Shown piece after piece: positions 7,077-14,599 of a stretch of 16,059 bases of DNA. Source of the DNA: Lactobacillus sp. UBA5815 (lineage in GTDB: Bacteria; Bacillota; Bacilli; Lactobacillales; Lactobacillaceae); assembly GCA_002417825.1 (NCBI GenBank), contig DICX01000064.1, positions 1 through 16,059 on the forward strand. Reading direction: 5' to 3'. Each line of letters begins with the position of its first letter. Within the stretch, counting starts at the first letter, position 1. The notes below the pieces were generated by a model. That model was not told where the DNA came from. It searched no databases and saw only the letters and a program-made list of their open reading frames with translations. Made by a program: the position numbers and the translations under genes.

Positions 7077-7927
7077 CAGTCACTCACCTTTCTTTTAATG
7101 ACTGTTACGACAGAAGGATCATTCAAGTTTCCAGCTGGTTTGATTTCTACCAAATTGGATAAACCAAAACTGTCTTTTGTCGTTTTAGCTACCATTCCAA
7201 TCAATAAGCCTTTGGGTGAGCGTCCACCCATACCACTTGTGTAAACTTTGGTTCCCTTTTTCAATTTAGCACTGTCGATGACTTGAGTAAACGCTAACGT
7301 GCCATTTCCTGTTACTGAAATAATGCCATGCACACGTTTGCCTTTACTTGAATCAGCTTCAACTGCAAAACGGTCCACAGCTTTAGCTGTTGTCGTGATC
7401 AGTTCGACTTTAGAAGTTGTCGTGTCCACTTCAATGACACGTCCAATCACGCCACCTCCAGACATAACTGCCATATTCTTTTTAATACCAGCATTTGAAC
7501 CTTGATCGATCACTAAAATATCCGACCACGTATCAGGCGAACGTGAGATAACGGATCCAGTAACCAAGCTATAATCGGTTAAAGTTTCCTTCAAATGCAG
7601 TGCCTGCTTCAATTGATGATTTTCTTGCTCTAAAGTATTATTTCTTGCCTTAGTTTGAGCAAGTGCCTCAAGCTGCTGTTTCAAATGATCATTTTCAGTT
7701 TCAGTTTGTAAAATGTCTTCGACGCTGTCAACACCCTTAGCAATAGTTTTAACTGGCCAATCAACGACACGTGCAACAACAGCAACTGTTCCATTACCTA
7801 TTCGCTGCACGATAGATGGTGTCTTTTTTTGAGTACGTAATCGCACAGAAATGGTCAGTAAGCCTAAGACGATAACTAGAATGACGAAAGCCGTCAACAA
7901 TTTTTTGTTTTGAAAAAACTTTTTCAT
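7076..7927 (-). CDS. mreC: MreC, rod-shape-determining protein
   Basis: MreC is a bitopic extracytoplasmic scaffold linking MreB and MreD to wall-synthesis enzymes. The 283-aa product has a short basic N-terminus, one membrane helix (about 9-28), a coiled coil (about 68-113, with Q/L/E heptads), and the beta-barrel MreC domain. Typical blocks are visible: VITGSVISRSPDTW near 122-134 (read with local variation), DQGSNAGIKKNMAVMSGGGVIG near 141-162, and GMGGRSPKGLLIGMV towards the end. The ATG at 7927 is preceded by AAGGG with an 8-base spacer. It lies 43 bases after mreB, and that gap holds a terminator-like hairpin, so mreCD may be expressed below mreB or depend on readthrough. Confidence 0.95.
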   Translation of the reverse strand: MKKFFQNKKLLTAFVILVIVLGLLTISVRLRTQKKTPSIVQRIGNGTVAVVARVVDWPVKTIAKGVDSVEDILQTETENDHLKQQLEALAQTKARNNTLEQENHQLKQALHLKETLTDYSLVTGSVISRSPDTWSDILVIDQGSNAGIKKNMAVMSGGGVIGRVIEVDTTTSKVELITTTAKAVDRFAVEADSSKGKRVHGIISVTGNGTLAFTQVIDSAKLKKGTKVYTSGMGGRSPKGLLIGMVAKTTKDSFGLSNLVEIKPAGNLNDPSVVTVIKRKVSD

Positions 7928-7940
7928 TCTTTATTCCCTT

Positions 7941-7970
7941 AAAAATAAAAACCGGCATCTGCCGGTTTTT
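7941..7970 (-). terminator. Terminator-like hairpin between mreB and mreC
   Basis: On the minus strand a perfect 10-bp stem, AAAAACCGGC (7970-7961) with GCCGGTTTTT (7956-7947), closes an AGAT loop and runs into TTTTTATTTTT. It starts right after the mreB TAA and ends immediately before the mreC Shine-Dalgarno. The GC-rich core and U-tract fit an intrinsic terminator that would reduce, rather than abolish, mreCD transcription; a 3'-end stabiliser of mreB mRNA is the alternative. Confidence 0.82.
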
Positions 7971-8972
7971 TTAATGTCTCTTGCGCATACCATCGATATT
8001 CTTAAGGGATTCCCCTGTTCCAATGGCTACGCAATCTAATGGATCTTGAGCAATAAATACCGGTACTTTAGTTGCATCTGAAATAACTTCCTGCAAATTC
8101 TTTAAAAGTGCACCACCGCCTGTTAAAACGATACCATGATCGATAATATCAGCTGCAATTTCTGGAGAGGTCTCTTCCAAAGTTTCTTTAATCGCAACAA
8201 TAATATCTTCAACCACTTCTTGTACCGCTTTAGCAATAGAAACCGCATCAATATCCAATGATTTAGGTAGGCCAGTCACCAAATCACGACCACGAATATT
8301 GATTGATTCAATTTCCTTTGCTTTGGCGACAGAAGCACACCCAATTTGAATCTTGATATCTTCTGCTGTCCGTTCACCAATCAATAAATTGTAGTTTTGA
8401 TGAACATAAGTTGCGATTGCGGTATTAAACTTATCGCCTGCGCTTCTTGTTGAGCGGCTAGAAACGATGCCGCCTAATGAAATCGTTGCAACGTCAGTCG
8501 TTCCGCCACCAATATCAACGACCATTGATCCAGTTGGATCCATGACGGGCAATCCGGCACCAATAGCAGCAGCAAATGGTTCTTCAATCACATAAGCTTC
8601 ACGAGCACCCGCTACACGAGCAGCATCGATAACTGCCCGCTTTTCGACCTCTGTTACGCCAGATGGAACAGAAATCATAGCCGCCGGTTTTGAATTACCA
8701 GCTGTCTTTTCCAAAAAATATTTTAACATAGCAGATGTTGTATCATAATCTGCAATGACGCCATCTTTCATTGGACGAATGGCAACAATAGATCCAGGTG
8801 TCCGTCCAATCATTTCTTTTGCTTCTGAACCGACGGCAATCACATCACCTGATTTTGTATTTTTGGCTACCACAGATGGTTCACGAAGGATAATTCCTTT
8901 TCCTTCAATATAAACTAACGTGTTGGCAGTGCCTAAGTCGATCCCGATATTTTTAGCTCTTAATCCAAACAC
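7971..8972 (-). CDS. mreB: MreB, actin-like rod-shape protein
   Basis: MreB is a bacterial actin that polymerises at the membrane and steers the elongation machinery. With the GTG start at 8972 the product is 333 aa, as in the family, beginning VFGLRAKNIGIDLGTANT. The actin-fold nucleotide sites are clear: phosphate-1 loop GIDLGTANT (10-18), phosphate-2 loop DIGGGTTD (153-160), and the adenosine loop TGGGALL near the C-terminus; IEEPFAAAIGAGLP is also typical. The GTG was chosen because VFGL matches the MFG(I/L) N-terminus of MreB and because AAGGAG lies at 8988-8983, ten bases before it. An upstream in-frame ATG (9044) would add 24 residues unlike MreB and overlap the promoter. Confidence 0.97.
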   Translation of the reverse strand: MFGLRAKNIGIDLGTANTLVYIEGKGIILREPSVVAKNTKSGDVIAVGSEAKEMIGRTPGSIVAIRPMKDGVIADYDTTSAMLKYFLEKTAGNSKPAAMISVPSGVTEVEKRAVIDAARVAGAREAYVIEEPFAAAIGAGLPVMDPTGSMVVDIGGGTTDVATISLGGIVSSRSTRSAGDKFNTAIATYVHQNYNLLIGERTAEDIKIQIGCASVAKAKEIESINIRGRDLVTGLPKSLDIDAVSIAKAVQEVVEDIIVAIKETLEETSPEIAADIIDHGIVLTGGGALLKNLQEVISDATKVPVFIAQDPLDCVAIGTGESLKNIDGMRKRH

Positions 8973-9011
8973 ACAAATCCCTCTCCTTAATTGGTCTTCA
9001 AATCTTGCCTC

Positions 9012-9040
9012 ATTATAAAGCAAGAAAGATGCTTTTACCA
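9012..9040 (-). promoter_or_regulatory. Promoter of mreBCD
   Basis: The minus strand carries a perfect TATAAT at 9017-9012, with a weak TGGTAA -35 at 9040-9035 and a 17-base spacer. The start point would be near 9005, giving a leader of about 33 bases before the GTG. Confidence rests mainly on the -10 and on its position between radC and mreB. Confidence 0.6.
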
Positions 9041-9067
9041 TCAAACACGATGACTATTAATGAACCT

Positions 9068-9691
9068 TTAAACTAATTGTAATTCACGTAAACTTAAATA
9101 ATGTTCGCCAGAAACAATAAAATGATCTAAAAAATCAATTTCCATAAACTCAGCTGCTTGTTTTAATTTATTTGTAAAAGCAATATCATGTGCAGAAGGC
9201 GTTGCATCACCACTTGGATGATTATGTGCAATAAAGAAGCCCTTACAATTATAAATGACTGCCCAACGAAAAATATCACGTGGGTGTACGATTGCTTTAT
9301 TCAAAGTTCCCTTAAAAATCGATTTTTCGGCAATAATTCGATTCTTCATATCCACATAAAGAACGAAAAGCTGCTCTTGATCGAATCCTCGCATACGATC
9401 GATCAAATATAAACCAACTTGTGTAGAAGAAGTAAAACTTTCCAGCCGATCATGAGTCATTGTTTTAAGTCGCTTAAGCAAAACCACTGCCAAAACAGAA
9501 AGATCAGGATCACATTCTGGTCCTTCTAAATAAGTCATCAGAGTATTGAGATCCATAATATTTTTCTGCTTCAGTTTTTGATGAATTTTTTCTATATCCA
9601 TCATCTCGTGTGACTTTAGCCAATCCAATAAACTTTCAAAAATTTGAGAATCCGTCTGTAACAAATACTTTCCTTTTTCAACTGCTTTCAT
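9068..9691 (-). CDS. radC: RadC family JAB/MPN-domain protein
   Basis: RadC (UPF0758) proteins carry a JAMM metalloprotease-like domain; despite the name a repair role is not established. The 207-aa product has the complete zinc-site pattern: E122, then H156-x-H158-PSG, S166 and D169 (HNHPSGDATPSAHD), with the following DHFIVSGEHYLSLREL typical of the family end. The N-terminal half (about 1-80) does not show the helix-hairpin-helix GxGxxKA signature that most RadC proteins keep there, so it is diverged. The ATG at 9691 follows GGGAG ten bases upstream and lies 42 bases after the HAD gene. Its position between folC/HAD and mreB is common in lactobacilli. Confidence 0.93.
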   Translation of the reverse strand: MKAVEKGKYLLQTDSQIFESLLDWLKSHEMMDIEKIHQKLKQKNIMDLNTLMTYLEGPECDPDLSVLAVVLLKRLKTMTHDRLESFTSSTQVGLYLIDRMRGFDQEQLFVLYVDMKNRIIAEKSIFKGTLNKAIVHPRDIFRWAVIYNCKGFFIAHNHPSGDATPSAHDIAFTNKLKQAAEFMEIDFLDHFIVSGEHYLSLRELQLV

Positions 9692-9733
9692 AAAATAGAC
9701 ACTCCCTTCTTGACCAATTACGCAAAGAAAGCA

Positions 9734-10417
9734 CTATTCTTTTAAGTATTCCAGAAAGCAATCAAAATCTGAAACGATCAACGCTGCATGATCATAATCG
9801 ATTTGAGTTGGCGGCTTTAAGTCAGGAACCATGACACTTTTTATGCTGGCTTGATATGCCGCAGTGATACCAGTAGATGAATCTTCAAAGACGATCAGCT
9901 TTTCTTTTGGCAATTGCAGTTTTTGCGCTGCCCACAGATAAATATCAGGTGCTGGCTTGGTCGCCAGATGCTTTTCCTGAATATCATCCCAACTTAAGAA
10001 AAAGGAAAAATACTGACGTGTTCCTGTGGTCCATAAAACATGCTCGACAACGCTTCGATAATTACTCGAAGCAATCGCCATTTTTACATCATGAGCTTGA
10101 AAGTCGTCTAATGCATGCTGAACACCTTTTTTTAATCTGAGCTTACCTTGATCTGTCCATTTCCAAACTAATTCATCTGTCCGCTTGATAAAGTAATCAC
10201 GTGATTTTTTCGTTGGAAAATAACGACGATAAAACTGGTCCATCGTCTCAGCGTCACTTCCAGTTAGTGTCAAATATGAGTCGTGCGGTATCTCAATTCC
10301 AGATTCCTCAGCAGCTTTGATATTGGCTTGCCAGTACAATGATTCTGAATTAACCAATAAACCATCCATATCAAAAATAATACCTTGAATATTTCCAGTC
10401 AGTCCGTCAATTTTCAT
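9734..10417 (-). CDS. HAD superfamily hydrolase, beta-phosphoglucomutase/phosphatase-like
   Basis: This is a cytoplasmic HAD-fold enzyme, probably a phosphatase or phosphoglucomutase acting on a small phosphorylated metabolite; the substrate cannot be told. With the ATG at 10417 it is 227 aa. Motif I is FDMDGLLVNSE with nucleophile D16 and acid/base D18, followed by a helical cap; motif II is the serine in AIASSN near 117, motif III K154 in KPAPDIY, and motif IV the acidic pair in FEDSSTG (178-179). The ATG overlaps the last bases of folC, suggesting coupled translation, though no strong Shine-Dalgarno is visible. An in-frame TTG at 10453 would lengthen it but lies deeper inside folC and adds a non-conserved tail. 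Subfamily IA with a C1-type cap is likely. Confidence 0.88.
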   Translation of the reverse strand: MKIDGLTGNIQGIIFDMDGLLVNSESLYWQANIKAAEESGIEIPHDSYLTLTGSDAETMDQFYRRYFPTKKSRDYFIKRTDELVWKWTDQGKLRLKKGVQHALDDFQAHDVKMAIASSNYRSVVEHVLWTTGTRQYFSFFLSWDDIQEKHLATKPAPDIYLWAAQKLQLPKEKLIVFEDSSTGITAAYQASIKSVMVPDLKPPTQIDYDHAALIVSDFDCFLEYLKE

Positions 10418-11690
10418 TATCACGTGCCATGACTTTCTGCAAAAAAGCACCAACCAAATAAAAGGACCCCGTAATCAAGATAAGATCTTCTGGACGTGCT
10501 TGCTGTTCAATTTGTTGATAAAGTTCGAAAAAATCTGGATGATAATCATACTTCAGACGAATTTTTTGAGGAAAATCATCCCTTTTAGCGACTCTGGGAT
10601 AATCCAAGGTCGTCAAAAAAACACGATCATCTTGAGAAAATTCATTGAACACCAATTCAATATCTTTATCTTTCATCAAAGTAATGATGACATACAATCG
10701 GCCAGATCGAAGCGTCTGCTCATGATGCATAAAATCAAGCAAATGCGACATGGCTTGAACGTTATGTGCACCATCGACAACGATTAATGGTGCGGTATTC
10801 AAGACTTGATAGCGACCTGGTAACCTTGTCTCATCAATTGCATGTTCGACTTGAGTTTTACTTGAAGATAGCTTCAACTGTAAGAAAGCCGTTACCGCGA
10901 TTGCGAGATCAAAATTTTCAACTTGTGTACGCCGTTTAAATTGATAACACAAGTCATTTTCAAGGCAATAATTCAATTTTGACTGGTTTACACTGATTTC
11001 AAAATCTTGCCCCAATAAAAAGACAGGTGCATGTCGGCTTTTAGCCTGATTCAGAAGGATAGGTAAAACATCGGTTGGAATGTTGCCTAAAATCACCGGT
11101 CGACCTGTCTTGATCACGCCTGACTTCTCACGTGCAATGTCTGCTAAAGTTGGTCCAATGATTTTTTCATGATCCAATCCAATCGTTGTGATCACACTGA
11201 CTTGCGGCACAATAACGTTCGTCTTGTCATGTTCGCCACCAATACCAACTTCGATGACCGCATAATCACAGGATTGCTTCGCAAAAAACCAGAAAGCCAT
11301 CGCAGTTTCAAATTCGAACGTCGTTAATTTAAAATCTGTATCGCCACTTTGAAGCTGTGCTTCTATTTTTAAAATCTGATTGGCAGTTTCAATCAAATCT
11401 TCATCTGAAATCATCTGCCCATCAAGTTGTATCCGCTCGTTAAATTTAACCACATATGGCGAAACAAAAAGTCCTGTTTTTTGACCAGCATGTTGCAAGA
11501 GCGAACTAATATAATAACAAGTCGACCCTTTACCATTCGTTCCAGTAACGTGAACTGTTTTGACTCGATCTTGCGGATCGCCTAATGCGTTTAAAGCACG
11601 CTTAATAAAGCTAAGATCATTTTTACGATGGTAATGAGGAAGATTTTCAATATAGGCGATTGTTTCCACAGCCGTCTTTAGTTCCTTCAC
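10407..11690 (-). CDS. folC: FolC, folylpolyglutamate synthase / dihydrofolate synthase
   Basis: FolC is an ATP-dependent ligase that adds glutamate to folates (and, in bifunctional forms, to dihydropteroate), retaining folate cofactors in the cell. The 427-aa product is of normal length and has the Mur-ligase-like P-loop GTNGKGST (50-57), SPYVVKFNERIQ, the omega-loop region ending near residue 110, AVIEVGIGGEHDKTN, TTIGLDHEKIIGPTLADIAREKSGVIK and VVDGAHN. It starts with GTG one base after the valS stop. A second in-frame GTG at 11669 has AAGGAA twelve bases upstream and is a possible alternative that drops seven residues. Bifunctionality cannot be judged here. Confidence 0.95.
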   Translation of the reverse strand: MKELKTAVETIAYIENLPHYHRKNDLSFIKRALNALGDPQDRVKTVHVTGTNGKGSTCYYISSLLQHAGQKTGLFVSPYVVKFNERIQLDGQMISDEDLIETANQILKIEAQLQSGDTDFKLTTFEFETAMAFWFFAKQSCDYAVIEVGIGGEHDKTNVIVPQVSVITTIGLDHEKIIGPTLADIAREKSGVIKTGRPVILGNIPTDVLPILLNQAKSRHAPVFLLGQDFEISVNQSKLNYCLENDLCYQFKRRTQVENFDLAIAVTAFLQLKLSSSKTQVEHAIDETRLPGRYQVLNTAPLIVVDGAHNVQAMSHLLDFMHHEQTLRSGRLYVIITLMKDKDIELVFNEFSQDDRVFLTTLDYPRVAKRDDFPQKIRLKYDYHPDFFELYQQIEQQARPEDLILITGSFYLVGAFLQKVMARDNEN

Positions 11691-11691
11691 G

Positions 11692-14337
11692 TTATTTAGA
11701 CGCTTTCAATTCAGTGATACGTGTTTTCAAGCCATCTAATTGACTTTGATAATCTGATAATTTAGCTTTTTGCTTGTCAATCACAGCTTGTGGTGCATGA
11801 GCAATAAATCCTGAATTGTTCAATTTGTTTTGGGCACGAGAGACTTCGCCTTCCAGACGTGTTTTTTCTTTCATCATTTTGACCAGTTCTTGATCCAAAT
11901 CCACCAGTTCTGACAATGGAACAAAAATTTGAGCGCCAGGAATAATCGCGGTCTTTGATAATTTCGGTGCTTCTATCTTCGTTTCTACTTGCAATTTCTT
12001 AGGATGCAAAAAATGCTCAACATAGTGCTCATTTTGCGTTAAAATCGATTTATTTTTCACATCGTCCAACTGAATCAACAAATCGATTTTGCTTGATAAC
12101 GGGGCATTGACTTCCATTCTGATGTTTCGAACTGCTTTGATGACTTCAATCAAAAATCTCATGTCATGGTCAGCTTTACGATTTTCAAACTCAGCATGAG
12201 CAACTGGATAAGCCGCATTCATCACCGAAGTGCCATCATGCGGCATAGATAACCAAAGTTTTTCCGTGACAAAAGGCATGATAGGATGCATCAATCGCAA
12301 AATTTGGTCTAAAATCCATGTCAAATTTTGACGTTTTTGCGCCTTTCGCTGCTCATCATCACCATTTAAATCGACTTTTGCAATTTCAATGTACCAATCA
12401 CAAAAATCATTCCAAATAAAGCTGTAAAGATGCCGCCCAGCTTCTCCAAATTCATAAGCATCAAATAAACGTTTTACCGCTTTGATTGTTTCATTCAATT
12501 GATCAAAAATCCAAGCATCTGCTAAGTCAAAGGTTTCTGGATCGGGTAATTGAGCTGCTGGCGCGTCAGATGGCAGATTCATGATGACAAACCTGCTTGC
12601 ATTCCAAATTTTGTTGACAAAATTCCAAGCAGCATCCATCTTTTTGTAGCTAAAACGAGAATCTTGACCTGGTGCGGTACCATTCAGTAAAAACCAACGT
12701 AACGAATCTGCACCATACTTATCGATGACGGTCATTGGGTCAATCCCATTTCCTAATGACTTGGACATCTTCCGTCCCTGTTCATCACGCATCAAACCAT
12801 GTAAAACTGCATCCTTGAATGGACGCTGTTTCGTAAAATGGAGACTTTGGAAAATCATTCGCGACACCCAAAATGGCAAGATGTCATAACCAGTGACTAA
12901 CGCATCGGTTGGGAAATAGCGCTGATAATCCGCTGCTTTTTCATCAGGCCAGCCTAACGTCGAAAACGGCCATAAAGCACTTGAAAACCAAGTATCTAAA
13001 ACATCGGGATCTTGTGTCCAATTTTCACTGTCTTTAGGCGCAGTTTCACCAACGTAAATTTCACCCGTCTTTTTATGGTACCAGGCAGGAATTCGATGAC
13101 CCCACCACAATTGGCGTGAAATCACCCAATCATGAACATTGCTCATCCATTGTGAAAACGCATGTGCAAAGCGTTCAGGGACAAAATTGACGCTTTGATC
13201 ACTGCCAGCTTCTTGATTGGCTAAAGCCCGTTCTGCCAACGGCTTCATCTTAACGAACCACTGTGTCGATAATCTAGGTTCAACCTGAACGCCACTACGT
13301 TCTGAATGTCCAACACTATGAACAATTGGATCCACTTTAACGAGATAACCAGCTTCTTTTAAATCCGCAACCAAGGCTTTGCGACAATCAAATCGATTCA
13401 TTCCCTCATACTTGCCAGCTTGTGCATTCATCGTACCATCATCATTCATAACGTTGATCCGCTGTAAATGATGTCGATTACCAACACCAAAATCATTTGG
13501 ATCATGGGCAGGCGTGATCTTGACGAGACCTGTTCCAAATTCAGGATCAACATGATGATCCTCGACAATTGGAATATGACGTCCCACCAAAGGCAAGATC
13601 AATTCTTTGCCGACCAAATCGCGATAACGCTCATCACCTGGTGCGACTGCAACTGCCGTATCACCAAACATCGTTTCTGGACGCGTCGTGGCAATTTCTA
13701 CTTTCCCGCTGCCATCTGCTAATGGATAATTGATATGATAAAAAGCTCCTGGATCATCTTGATGAATGACTTCAATATCACTTAAAGCTGTCTGCAGTTT
13801 AGGATCCCAATTAATGATATATTCACCACGATAAATCAAACCTTCACGATATAATTGCACGAAAACTTTTCGAACTGCCTTAGAAAGGCCTTCGTCCAGT
13901 GTGAAACGTTCGCGTGAATAATCTAAAGAAAGTCCCAATTTTGCCCATTGATGTTTGATGATATTCGCATATTCATCTTTCCATGCCCATGTTTGTTTAA
14001 CGAATGCGGCACGGCCTAATTGATGACGATCTTTGCCCTCTTTAAGCAGCTTGGCTTCAACTTTCGCTTGTGTGGCAATCCCAGCATGATCCATCCCTGG
14101 CAGATACAACGTATCGTAGCCTTCCATTCGCTTATAACGAATCAAGGTGTCTTGAATCGTGTTATCCCACGCATGGCCCAAATGAAGTTTTCCTGTGACA
14201 TTTGGCGGTGGAATAACAATTGCATAGGGATGTGCTTTTCGATCACCAGATGGTTTGAAGCGTTCTTCATCCAACCACTTTTGATAACGACCCTTTTCAA
14301 CTGCACGAGGATCATATTTTGGTGCTAAATCTGTCAT
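11692..14337 (-). CDS. valS: ValS, valyl-tRNA synthetase
   Basis: This class I aminoacyl-tRNA synthetase charges tRNA-Val. With the ATG at 14337 the product is 881 aa, as expected. Domains in order are the Rossmann catalytic core with HLGH (52-55, HIGH motif), the CP1 editing domain including TTRPETMFGDTAV, the KMSKS loop at 523-527, an anticodon-binding helical domain, and a C-terminal coiled-coil arm (about the last 70 residues, K/E/Q-rich). The start was chosen for MTDLAPKYDP and the GGAGGAA Shine-Dalgarno directly before it; an upstream extension of 11 residues would read through the T-box terminator. Expression should rise when uncharged tRNA-Val accumulates. Confidence 0.98.
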   Translation of the reverse strand: MTDLAPKYDPRAVEKGRYQKWLDEERFKPSGDRKAHPYAIVIPPPNVTGKLHLGHAWDNTIQDTLIRYKRMEGYDTLYLPGMDHAGIATQAKVEAKLLKEGKDRHQLGRAAFVKQTWAWKDEYANIIKHQWAKLGLSLDYSRERFTLDEGLSKAVRKVFVQLYREGLIYRGEYIINWDPKLQTALSDIEVIHQDDPGAFYHINYPLADGSGKVEIATTRPETMFGDTAVAVAPGDERYRDLVGKELILPLVGRHIPIVEDHHVDPEFGTGLVKITPAHDPNDFGVGNRHHLQRINVMNDDGTMNAQAGKYEGMNRFDCRKALVADLKEAGYLVKVDPIVHSVGHSERSGVQVEPRLSTQWFVKMKPLAERALANQEAGSDQSVNFVPERFAHAFSQWMSNVHDWVISRQLWWGHRIPAWYHKKTGEIYVGETAPKDSENWTQDPDVLDTWFSSALWPFSTLGWPDEKAADYQRYFPTDALVTGYDILPFWVSRMIFQSLHFTKQRPFKDAVLHGLMRDEQGRKMSKSLGNGIDPMTVIDKYGADSLRWFLLNGTAPGQDSRFSYKKMDAAWNFVNKIWNASRFVIMNLPSDAPAAQLPDPETFDLADAWIFDQLNETIKAVKRLFDAYEFGEAGRHLYSFIWNDFCDWYIEIAKVDLNGDDEQRKAQKRQNLTWILDQILRLMHPIMPFVTEKLWLSMPHDGTSVMNAAYPVAHAEFENRKADHDMRFLIEVIKAVRNIRMEVNAPLSSKIDLLIQLDDVKNKSILTQNEHYVEHFLHPKKLQVETKIEAPKLSKTAIIPGAQIFVPLSELVDLDQELVKMMKEKTRLEGEVSRAQNKLNNSGFIAHAPQAVIDKQKAKLSDYQSQLDGLKTRITELKASK

Positions 14338-14352
14338 TTTCTTCCTCCAAAT

Positions 14353-14386
14353 AAAAAACGTCCCAGACATAAGATTGTCTAGGACG
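14353..14386 (-). terminator. T-box regulated terminator before valS
   Basis: CGTCCTAGACA pairs with TGTCTGGGACG (one G.U pair) around a 6-base loop and is followed by TTTTTT. Its 5' arm follows the T-box and would be engaged in the antiterminator when tRNA binds. It ends about 16 bases before the valS ATG. Confidence 0.93.
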
Positions 14387-14578
14387 ATTAGTTACCGCGG
14401 TACCACCTATTATTTGAGTGTTCATACACTCACGCTCTAAGCCGATAACGGTGGTCCCGGATGAATTTACTTTTATTTCGACTCATCAGCTACCTAAACT
14501 ACGCGAATCATACTCTAGCCTTTCAGCAATTTGGCTTTTCTCTGTAAAAAAGTGGTTCTTATTTAGGTCTTTGCTGTT
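14353..14578 (-). promoter_or_regulatory. Valine T-box riboswitch leader of valS
   Basis: The RNA senses uncharged tRNA-Val and controls readthrough into valS. The T-box AGGTGGTACCGCGG sits at 14408-14395. Upstream on the minus strand are an AGAGA element, a GCTG (GNUG) box in an apical hairpin, a Stem I base pairing ACCTAAA with TTTAGGT and CAGC with GCTG, and a Stem III hairpin GAGTGT-ATGA-ACACTC. A GUA triplet (14502-14500) lies just before the 3' strand of the Stem I base, where the specifier is expected, and codes for valine. GUA is the best candidate, not a proven one; the base after it is G. The leader ends in a terminator at 14386-14353. Confidence 0.95.
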
Positions 14579-14584
14579 AAAAAA

Positions 14585-14593
14585 ATTATATCA
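14585..14593 (-). promoter_or_regulatory. Extended -10 promoter of the valS leader
   Basis: TGATATAAT on the minus strand is a TGnTATAAT extended -10, with the hexamer at 14590-14585. No good -35 is visible; the region 17 bases upstream lies within the end of thiI, which fits an extended -10 promoter. It starts seven bases after the thiI stop, leaving no room for a separate terminator, so thiI readthrough also meets the T-box. Confidence 0.7.
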
Positions 14594-14599
14594 TAAAAT

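Noticed and set aside
9019..9037. Small inverted repeat AAAGCA/TGCTTT near the mreB promoter
   Set aside because: Only six base pairs, overlapping the -10 region and without a U-tract; it can occur by chance in AT-rich DNA.
8973..9044. Longer MreB starting at the ATG at 9044
   Set aside because: The extra 24 residues are unlike MreB, overlap the TATAAT and lack a ribosome site; the GTG at 8972 has AAGGAG and the family N-terminus.
10418..10453. TTG start for the HAD gene at 10453
   Set aside because: It adds a non-conserved tail and lies deeper in folC; the ATG at 10417 gives a normal HAD N-terminus.
13468..13722. Plus-strand open frames inside valS, pbpB, radC and others (for example 13468-13722 and 3160-3417)
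   Set aside because: They lie antisense to well-conserved genes, have no ribosome sites, and their translations look like no protein family I know.
14338..14370. Longer ValS starting upstream at 14370
   Set aside because: It would be translated through the T-box terminator stem; GGAGGAA lies right before the ATG at 14337.
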